The position numbers were made by a program, and so were the translations under genes. A stretch of DNA of 5,547 bases, from positions 1 to 5,547 of the forward strand of contig CAZSMJ010000135.1 of the NCBI GenBank assembly GCA_964608055.1, given 5' to 3'. Shown here in pieces: positions 1 through 4,892 of this stretch (positions are counted from its first letter, which is position 1; each line of letters opens with the position of its first letter). The stretch comes from JALYNX01 sp964608055 (GTDB taxonomy: Bacteria > Actinomycetota > Acidimicrobiia > Spongiisociales > ZC4RG35). The notes under the pieces are model-generated. The model ran no database searches. It was not told the DNA's origin and saw only the letters and a program-made list of their open reading frames with translations.

Positions 1-510
1 TCCGCGCACCCATTTGGCGCTCTTCCAGAAGTAGAGATGAGGTACCAGGAACCGGACCGGACCGCCGTGCTGAGGCTCGAGCGCCTCGCCGTCGAACTGG
101 TAGGCCACCCAGGCTTTGCCGCCGGTCACCTCGTCGAGAGGAAGATTGGTGGTGTATCCACCGTCACAGAAGGCCGTCAAGAACCGGGCGTCTCCGGTAT
201 CGACTCCGTCCAGCAGCAAATCGACTGAGACCCCGGTCCAAACAGTGTCGAACTTCGACCATTTGGTGACACAGTGGATGTCGACTGTCACGGTGTCGGT
301 GGGCAGAGCGGTGAATTCTTCCCAGGTCCACGACCGAGCCGGATCGGCCAGGCCTCGGAGCTGGAACGTCCACTCGTCGAGTCTGGTTCGAGGGGTCGGT
401 CCAGCGGAGAGGACAGGGAATTCTGCGGTGAGGTACTGGCCTGGGGGAAGGCGGGAGGGATCGTCGACCTGGGGCCTACGGCCGAGGAAGCCCCGCGAGA
501 TAATCGACAT
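1..510 (-). CDS. Sulfite-oxidase-like molybdopterin oxidoreductase, cytoplasmic type (C-terminus cut off by window edge)
   Basis: The frame is open from the ATG at 508-510 to base 1 (170 codons) with no stop, so the C-terminus lies outside the window. The translation matches the oxidoreductase molybdopterin-binding fold of the sulfite oxidase/YedY superfamily: HCVTKWS at 79-85, whose Cys80 is the expected molybdenum thiolate ligand; W91-TGV; FCDGGYTTNLPL at 114-125; QHGGPVR at 147-153; and PHLYFWKSAKWV at 157-168. Family members of this short type are, from memory, about 200 residues, so roughly 30-40 are probably missing. There is no Tat signal peptide and no membrane segment, so it should act in the cytoplasm, unlike periplasmic MsrP (YedY). 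The physiological substrate is unknown for this subgroup. Relatives often lie beside an FAD/ferredoxin-type reductase gene, which would be off the left edge here. The start is supported by AGGAGG just upstream. It is separated from corA by 112 bp, so it may have its own promoter. Confidence 0.88.
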   Translation of the reverse strand, partial: MSIISRGFLGRRPQVDDPSRLPPGQYLTAEFPVLSAGPTPRTRLDEWTFQLRGLADPARSWTWEEFTALPTDTVTVDIHCVTKWSKFDTVWTGVSVDLLLDGVDTGDARFLTAFCDGGYTTNLPLDEVTGGKAWVAYQFDGEALEPQHGGPVRFLVPHLYFWKSAKWVRG

Positions 511-514
511 CAAT

Positions 515-520
515 CCTCCT
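515..520 (-). promoter_or_regulatory. Shine-Dalgarno sequence of the sulfite-oxidase-like gene
   Basis: The minus strand reads AGGAGG, then ATTG, then ATG. This is a perfect anti-16S match, though the 4-nt spacer is short. It fixes the start codon at 508-510 and contrasts with the absence of such a motif before zwf and corA. Confidence 0.75.
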
Positions 521-543
521 GACTGGGTCTTGACCAGAACAGG

Positions 544-549
544 ATCGTA
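544..549 (-). promoter_or_regulatory. Possible -10 hexamer upstream of the sulfite-oxidase-like gene
   Basis: The minus strand reads TACGAT (TANNNT pattern), which would place a transcription start near 537 and give a leader of about 27 nt containing the Shine-Dalgarno sequence. I see no convincing -35 at 16-18 nt, so this rests on one degenerate hexamer and on its position in the gap between corA and this gene. Confidence 0.2.
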
Positions 550-603
550 TGTCTTCTGGGCCAGCTAATGCATGCGTCATGTGACTGGCGGGGGTGATGT
601 CGT

Positions 604-630
604 CGCTTGCAGAAGCGCCGGCTCAAAGCC
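604..630 (-). terminator. Two small hairpins at the end of corA, weak terminator candidate
   Basis: A 5-bp stem (CGCTT/AAGCG with a 4-nt loop, 604-617) lies just past the corA stop. A 4-bp stem (GGCT/AGCC with a 3-nt loop, 620-630) overlaps the stop codon. Neither is followed by a T-run on the minus strand, so this is not a canonical intrinsic terminator. Transcription may continue into the gene at 1-510 or stop by another mechanism. Confidence 0.2.
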
Positions 631-1609
631 AATCGCGGCGACGGAACTCGAGATAGAGACCCAACGACAGCATGGCTATGAGAAGGGTCGAGGCCACAAC
701 TCCGGAAACCTTGCCTGAGCCGGGGTAGGGGACGTTCATGCCGTAGTAGCCGGTAATCAGGGCTGGCACGGCAATAATCGCCGCCCAGCTGCTGACTTTT
801 TTGACTATCTCATTCTGGCGTTGCATATCCTCGTTCTGCCGCACCGTCACCTGGATCAAGTTTGCCTCCAGGATGGAGGTCAGCAGGTCGCGAAAAGCGG
901 CGATTCGTTCCACGACTCGGAGCAGGTGGTCGTGAGAGTTGCGGAAGTACTCGCGCAGCTCCGGGCTGAGAACGGCAAAGCGGCCGTTAACCAATCGTTC
1001 GATGGGTTCCAGCAGGGGCTGGGTGGCCTGGTGGAATTGGAGCACTTCTCTCTTGAGCTTGTATATCCGTTCGGTCGGTGCCTCGTGGGAGGAGAACACC
1101 TGAGCCTCCAATTCTCCGATGTCTCCTTCCACTCCGGCCAACACGTCTGAGTAGTCGTCCACCACCTTGTCGACGACGGCATGTAGGACGGCGCTCGGCC
1201 CCAGCGCCAGCTCGTTGGGTTTGGCTTCCAGAGCCTTGCGGACCTCGACCAGATTGGACCCTTCGCGATGACGAACGGCCACGACGAAGTCCTCGTCGAC
1301 GAACAACAGGATCTCTCCGAAATCGACCACCTCAACGGTATCGACGTACCGGGCGGGCTTCAGTACGACGAACAAAGTGTCGTCGTATATCTCAAGCTTC
1401 GGTCGTTGGTGGGCATGGATCGCATCCTCAACTGCTAGCTCGTGGAGGCCAAATTCCTGTCTCACCGCCTCGAACTCCTCTTCGGTGGGTTCGTTGAGAC
1501 CGATCCACGCGAACGTGTTGGTCCCGTTGCAATACTCGTGGGCGCCCTCCAACACAAACGGACCGGGAAGGCGAATCCCATCGCGATACAGGGCAGCGTC
1601 GATGATCAT
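623..1609 (-). CDS. corA: CorA-family Mg2+/Co2+ transport protein
   Basis: This 328-residue protein has the CorA plan: a soluble N-terminal domain (about 1-240), a long helix, and two C-terminal membrane segments (about 271-289 and 301-320) joined by the signature Gly-Met-Asn loop at 290-292. CorA assembles as a pentameric inner-membrane channel that admits Mg2+ and often Co2+/Ni2+, gated by intracellular Mg2+. The N-terminal stretch at 59-88 (AVEDAIHAHQRPKLEIYDD, then VVLKPARY) is typical of actinobacterial members. The loop after GMN reads VPYPGSGKVSG, without the MPEL-like acidic residue of the best studied CorA proteins. The C-terminus is basic (FRRRDWL). The start gives the usual N-terminus and lies 9 nt after the zwf stop, in the same frame. 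No Shine-Dalgarno sequence precedes it (the gap reads CCTGCGCGC), so translation probably depends on coupling to zwf. The length is normal and nothing is broken. Confidence 0.93.
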   Translation of the reverse strand: MIIDAALYRDGIRLPGPFVLEGAHEYCNGTNTFAWIGLNEPTEEEFEAVRQEFGLHELAVEDAIHAHQRPKLEIYDDTLFVVLKPARYVDTVEVVDFGEILLFVDEDFVVAVRHREGSNLVEVRKALEAKPNELALGPSAVLHAVVDKVVDDYSDVLAGVEGDIGELEAQVFSSHEAPTERIYKLKREVLQFHQATQPLLEPIERLVNGRFAVLSPELREYFRNSHDHLLRVVERIAAFRDLLTSILEANLIQVTVRQNEDMQRQNEIVKKVSSWAAIIAVPALITGYYGMNVPYPGSGKVSGVVASTLLIAMLSLGLYLEFRRRDWL

Positions 1610-1618
1610 GCGCGCAGG

Positions 1619-3100
1619 CTAGGCGGGCTCGAGTCGGCTTGAGCCAGCTCCAGGCCGGTGCATCCAGTTGTCCCCTCCGATCGGTGCACCCTGATCCATG
1701 ATGGCCGGGCCCCAGGTGCCGGCTGCGTACCTGATCGGCCCCTGTTGCTGCTCGATGAGCGGGTCATAGATCCGCCACGAGGCTTCGACTTCGTCTGCCC
1801 GAACGAACAGCGTTTGGTCGCCTTCGAGGATGTCGAGTATCAGGGTTTGATAGGCGTCACGAAGCTCTCCGTAGACGTCCGAATACCGAAAATGGAGAGA
1901 CTGTGAATCGATCCTCGCCTCATCCTCTGGCGACCTGACATTGAACCTGAGAGAAAATCCCTCGTCCGGCTCGAGAATGATGAGGAGCACGTCGGGATTC
2001 ATGGTGCAATCGTCCCGACGACCGTGAAACACGCAAAGCGCCGGCTCACGAAAGGTGACCGCGATCTGGGTGAACCGATCAGGCAGCCGCTTCCCGGTGC
2101 GGAGCAGGAACGGAATCCCCTGCCAGCGCCACGAATCGACGTACAGCCTGATGCCGACGAAGGTTGGCGTCTTGGAATCCGAGGCGACACCCACCTCCTC
2201 CAGGTAACCGGGCACGCTCGACCCTCTGGAAGCCCCCGACTCGTACTGGCCGTACACCACATCGTCCGCTTCGATTGGCGCCACCGCCTTGATCACCTTC
2301 ACCTTCTCGTCGCGGATCTGATCGGCTTCGAAAACGTTCGGGGGTTCCATGGCGACCAAAGCCAAGAGTTGAGTGAGATGGTTCTGCACCATGTCACGCA
2401 CCACCCCTGCATGCTCGTAGTAGGCGGATCGACCGCTGATCCCGCCATCCTCGGCAACCGTGATCTCGACATGTGCAACCCGGTCCCGATTCCACAGGCG
2501 CTCGAACATCGGGTTGGTGAATCGGAAGGCAAGGAGGTTCTGAACCGTCGCCTTGCCCAGATAGTGATCGATGCGATAGATCTGGGACTCGTCGAAATGA
2601 GAGAGCACCAGCCGGTTCAGTTCGCGGGCGGTCTGGAGATCGGTGCCGAACGGCTTTTCAAGCACCACCCGGGTCCAACCCTCGCTCTGGCTGAGTCCCG
2701 AGTTCCCCAGCCCTTCGATAGTTGGCACAAACGCCCAAGGCGGAATCGCGAGATAGAAGACTCGATTCCCGGGAAGCCCCTTCTCCATCTCGATGGCCTC
2801 GACCCGACTCCTCAACCCGACATAGCCCTCCGGCCCGTCCGAGATCGAATGGTGATAGACGTTGGTCTGGCACCACTGGGCTGTTGCCTCGTCGTCCAGC
2901 CCGCTGGCCGCGAGGGCTTCCTCAGTCCATTTCCGATAGGCCTCGACACCGATGTCCTGGCGGGCGACACCCAAGACCACCGAACGATCGGCCATGCCCT
3001 GACCTGCCATGAGCCGGTAGAGAGATGGGATCAGCTTGCGCTCGGCGAGATCTCCGGTGCCCCCGAAGATCACGAACAGGTGTGGATCAACCTCGGTCAT
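1619..3100 (-). CDS. zwf: Glucose-6-phosphate 1-dehydrogenase
   Basis: This 493-residue cytoplasmic enzyme oxidises glucose 6-phosphate to 6-phosphogluconolactone with reduction of NAD(P)+, the entry step of the oxidative pentose phosphate (or Entner-Doudoroff) pathway. The N-terminal Rossmann fingerprint GGTGDL is at 13-18, followed by RKLIPSLYRL. EKPFG at 148-152 carries the conserved Lys149. The substrate signature RIDHYLGK is at 176-183. By alignment from memory with the Leuconostoc enzyme, Asp178 and His241 (in QNHLTQ) form the catalytic dyad and His179 contacts the phosphate. Arg47 (in ARQ) sits where an arginine favours the NADP 2'-phosphate, so NADP use is plausible. The length is normal for the family. 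The ATG at 3098-3100 leaves about nine residues before strand beta-1, as expected, but has no Shine-Dalgarno sequence. The gene starts 9 nt after the serine hydrolase stop and ends 9 nt before corA. The usual partners gnd, pgl, tal and opcA are not next to it in this window. Confidence 0.97.
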   Translation of the reverse strand: MTEVDPHLFVIFGGTGDLAERKLIPSLYRLMAGQGMADRSVVLGVARQDIGVEAYRKWTEEALAASGLDDEATAQWCQTNVYHHSISDGPEGYVGLRSRVEAIEMEKGLPGNRVFYLAIPPWAFVPTIEGLGNSGLSQSEGWTRVVLEKPFGTDLQTARELNRLVLSHFDESQIYRIDHYLGKATVQNLLAFRFTNPMFERLWNRDRVAHVEITVAEDGGISGRSAYYEHAGVVRDMVQNHLTQLLALVAMEPPNVFEADQIRDEKVKVIKAVAPIEADDVVYGQYESGASRGSSVPGYLEEVGVASDSKTPTFVGIRLYVDSWRWQGIPFLLRTGKRLPDRFTQIAVTFREPALCVFHGRRDDCTMNPDVLLIILEPDEGFSLRFNVRSPEDEARIDSQSLHFRYSDVYGELRDAYQTLILDILEGDQTLFVRADEVEASWRIYDPLIEQQQGPIRYAAGTWGPAIMDQGAPIGGDNWMHRPGAGSSRLEPA

Positions 3101-3109
3101 GTCATTTGA

Positions 3110-4423
3110 TCATGAGGCGAGACGCTCCGAAACCCAACCTGAGATCTCGCTGACTACCGGGACTCCCCTCGTCCAGTTGGACCATCCGTTGCTGAGCACC
3201 GTGACCACATAGCCTTCATCGCCCCCGGGCTGGCGAACGAAACCGACAGAGTTGGCGATATGCCCGGCAAACCCATTCTTCTGGGCCACAGTCCACCCCG
3301 AAGGAACCCCCTCGGTGACCCCCCAGGTCTGGGACGGGACCACTGAGGTCATGAGCTCCAGCGCCTGCGAGCGATATGCCTCCTCGAGAGGGCCCCATTC
3401 CCCACGCAACACTTGGCGCAAGAGATCGGCCTGGTCTTTGGCCGAGGTGGTGGTGCGCCCCCATACCCCCTCTGTGTCACCGACCGGCGTGGTCTGAGAC
3501 ATTGCGTAGATCTCGGACTGGCGGGTGAACCATGGTGAACCGCCAAAACTGCGCCACAAGGCGCGCACCGGATTGTTCGCCGACTCGGTGATCATCGGCA
3601 CGAGTTCGCTCCATTCCCCCGAGCTGACCGGCCTCCCCGCCTCCTGGGCTTCGAGCAGAGTCCCCGCCATCACCAACACTTTGAACACCGAAGCGGTACG
3701 CAAACGAAGGTCAGGGTGCATCCAATAGGCACATCCGGTGCGGGTGTCATAGGCATAAGCGGTGAAGGTCTGACCCGGGAACCGATCGCCGAGCGAGTCG
3801 ACCCGAACCGCGGTGAATGGGCTCGCTGGGCAGGGGTCGTCACCGGTGGCCGCAACGACGAGAGCTCGGGCGAACTCGGCACGGTCGATTTCTTCGTTAC
3901 CCGAGAACTGGCCGAGGCTGGAATCCCACAAGTCATTGTATGCCGCCACCCGCGCCGGTTCTTCGTAGATGCTGCCCTCGGTGTCAGTCCAAGGGGACCC
4001 GAAGAAGTTCGGAGCCTTCAGACCGAAAACCCCCACCAGCATCCAGGCCGCCTGGCTCCTCGTGATCGGTCCGTCAGCGCAGAACCAGCGGTTGGTGGCT
4101 GGCTGACATCCTGAGAAGACCCGTATCAGGGAGGACAGAGCCGGAGGGATGCGACCGACGGCCCGCGCGGTGACCACCAGGATCCTGGCTGCCTCGGCCC
4201 GGTCCAGTGTGTCGTCGGGACAGATCCGAGCACCTGTCGGGGGGTCGCACGTCTCTGCCACTCCGATGGCCGCCAGCCATTCGAAATAGACCTCCCCCGG
4301 ATGGCCGTCGTCGTCGATGAACTGCCCCGAGACCGGCGTGGCCGCGAACACGGGGGTGGACACCAGCCCGATCGTCAGACCGGCCACCAACCCGATGAGC
4401 AACGAGCGGCCATGCCGTGTCAT
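3110..4423 (-). CDS. Secreted SLH-repeat serine hydrolase of the class A beta-lactamase fold
   Basis: The protein has 437 residues from the ATG at 4421-4423. Residues 1-27 form a Sec signal peptide: basic MTRHGR, a hydrophobic core, then a probable cut after VFA. Residues about 33-195 hold three SLH-like units with TRAE-type motifs (LDRAEAA, ITRSQAA, IDRAEFA); SLH units commonly attach proteins to the cell wall or envelope. From about 205 to the end is a beta-lactamase-like domain: SVFK at 245-248 is the SxxK nucleophile motif, SAN at 281-283 the SxN motif, and KNG at 382-384 replaces KTG. I do not find the omega-loop ExxLN that supplies Glu166 in true class A enzymes, so a cell-wall peptidase-like or unknown acyl-serine activity is as likely as beta-lactam hydrolysis. 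Six cysteines fall into three pairs (59/68, 106/115, 198/231), fitting disulfides outside the cytoplasm. The frame stays open upstream to 4612, but that would bury the signal peptide and overlap the divergent gene. A second in-frame ATG at 4472-4474 is less likely for the same reasons. This is the first gene of the unit leading to zwf and corA. Confidence 0.85.
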   Translation of the reverse strand: MTRHGRSLLIGLVAGLTIGLVSTPVFAATPVSGQFIDDDGHPGEVYFEWLAAIGVAETCDPPTGARICPDDTLDRAEAARILVVTARAVGRIPPALSSLIRVFSGCQPATNRWFCADGPITRSQAAWMLVGVFGLKAPNFFGSPWTDTEGSIYEEPARVAAYNDLWDSSLGQFSGNEEIDRAEFARALVVAATGDDPCPASPFTAVRVDSLGDRFPGQTFTAYAYDTRTGCAYWMHPDLRLRTASVFKVLVMAGTLLEAQEAGRPVSSGEWSELVPMITESANNPVRALWRSFGGSPWFTRQSEIYAMSQTTPVGDTEGVWGRTTTSAKDQADLLRQVLRGEWGPLEEAYRSQALELMTSVVPSQTWGVTEGVPSGWTVAQKNGFAGHIANSVGFVRQPGGDEGYVVTVLSNGWSNWTRGVPVVSEISGWVSERLAS

Positions 4424-4429
4424 GAGGGG

Positions 4430-4435
4430 ATTATC
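4430..4435 (-). promoter_or_regulatory. Probable -10 element for a leaderless hydrolase-zwf-corA transcript
   Basis: The minus strand reads GATAAT, a five-of-six match to TATAAT, followed by CCCCTC and then the ATG at 4421-4423. With 6 nt between hexamer and ATG, transcription would begin at or next to the start codon, giving a leaderless mRNA. This agrees with the absence of a Shine-Dalgarno sequence. The region 16-18 nt upstream has no good TTGACA-like -35 (TGCGTC at best), which lowers confidence, although -35 boxes are often poor in actinobacteria. Confidence 0.5.
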
Positions 4436-4460
4436 GCTAGGTTCGAGGTTCCGACGCAGA

Positions 4461-4466
4461 GAGGAG
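4461..4466 (+). promoter_or_regulatory. Shine-Dalgarno sequence of the plus-strand hypothetical gene
   Basis: GAGGAG lies 6 nt before the ATG at 4473-4475, a good match and spacing. It decides the start: the open frame reaches back to an ATG at 4317, but that region is antisense to the signal peptide and N-terminus of the serine hydrolase. Confidence 0.7.
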
Positions 4467-4472
4467 CGACGC

Positions 4473-4892
4473 ATGCCAGCTGCAGAGTTCAGCGGGACCG
4501 GAACCGAGAGCGATCCCTGGGTCCTGAAGACGCCCAGCCTGGGGTCCGAGATCCTCATGCACAAAGACGAAGCCCACGACCCGCCCCTCCTCGTCTGCAC
4601 TGTGGGCAGCACAGTCCTCCACTACGACCTGAGGATCATCGAGGATCTCCATCAGATGCTCAAAGACCGAGGCGATTGGGTTCCCCTTGGCAACGCTGAC
4701 GAACAGAAGCCAGCGGCCGACGGCACGGTCGAGGCCTGGGCCCGCTCCTCAGACAACCCCGTCGGTGGCTGGTATGGGCTGAAGAAGGGGCTGCGGGGCC
4801 GTGTCGGGAACTACCTGCCGCCCGTCCTCGAGGCTCTCGGTCTGGCCGAGGTCGAGCACAATCCCCGCAACAACCGGATGCGAGCTCTCTAG
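4473..4892 (+). CDS. Small conserved-looking protein of unknown function, 139 residues
   Basis: I recognise the general sequence style from small uncharacterised actinobacterial proteins but cannot name a family accession or a function. The protein is soluble, with no signal peptide or membrane segment and one cysteine (Cys42). Stretches that look constrained are DPWVLKTP at 14-21, a central VGSTVLHYDLR at 44-54, DNPVGGWYGLKKGLRGR at 94-110, and a charged C-terminus EHNPRNNRMRAL at 128-139. The Lys/Arg-rich 104-110 segment and the Asn/Arg-rich tail could contact nucleic acid or phosphate, but that is speculation. The start is chosen because GAGGAG lies 6 nt upstream and because the alternative ATG at 4317 would overlap the divergent hydrolase gene by over 100 bp. 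The gene is divergent from the hydrolase across 49 bp and convergent with the cyclase gene, sharing a 4-bp overlap. I see no convincing promoter hexamers for it. Confidence 0.8.
   Translation: MPAAEFSGTGTESDPWVLKTPSLGSEILMHKDEAHDPPLLVCTVGSTVLHYDLRIIEDLHQMLKDRGDWVPLGNADEQKPAADGTVEAWARSSDNPVGGWYGLKKGLRGRVGNYLPPVLEALGLAEVEHNPRNNRMRAL

Noticed and set aside
116..568. A 150-codon plus-strand open frame over the left gene
   Set aside because: It is antisense to the sulfite-oxidase-like gene, which has Cys80, HGGPVR and WKSAKW motifs and a perfect Shine-Dalgarno; the antisense translation has no recognisable features.
568..585. Short palindromic-looking patch (ATGCAT, GCATGC, GTCA-TG-TGAC) between corA and the left gene
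   Set aside because: The arms are only 4-6 bp and overlap one another; this is too little to call an operator without a regulator or conservation.
880..1335. Minus-strand 151-codon frame inside corA
   Set aside because: It is a shifted-frame shadow of corA, rich in Ser, Trp, Arg and Pro with no domain character.
2024..3109. A 361-codon open frame on the plus strand opposite zwf
   Set aside because: It is antisense to a full-length zwf with all catalytic motifs, its translation resembles no family I know, and long antisense frames are expected in GC-rich codon usage.
4317..4472. N-terminal extension of the plus-strand 139-residue protein back to the ATG at 4317
   Set aside because: It would be antisense to the hydrolase start and signal peptide, and the GAGGAG at 4461-4466 supports the ATG at 4473.
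4471..4476. GCATGC palindrome at the start of the plus-strand gene, containing ATGs on both strands
   Set aside because: A six-base palindrome is expected by chance, and the minus-strand ATG there is not the favoured hydrolase start.
4424..4612. N-terminal extension of the serine hydrolase by 63 residues
   Set aside because: It would place a clear signal peptide in the middle of the protein, its translation is low-complexity Arg/Ser/Pro sequence, and it overlaps the divergent gene with its own Shine-Dalgarno.
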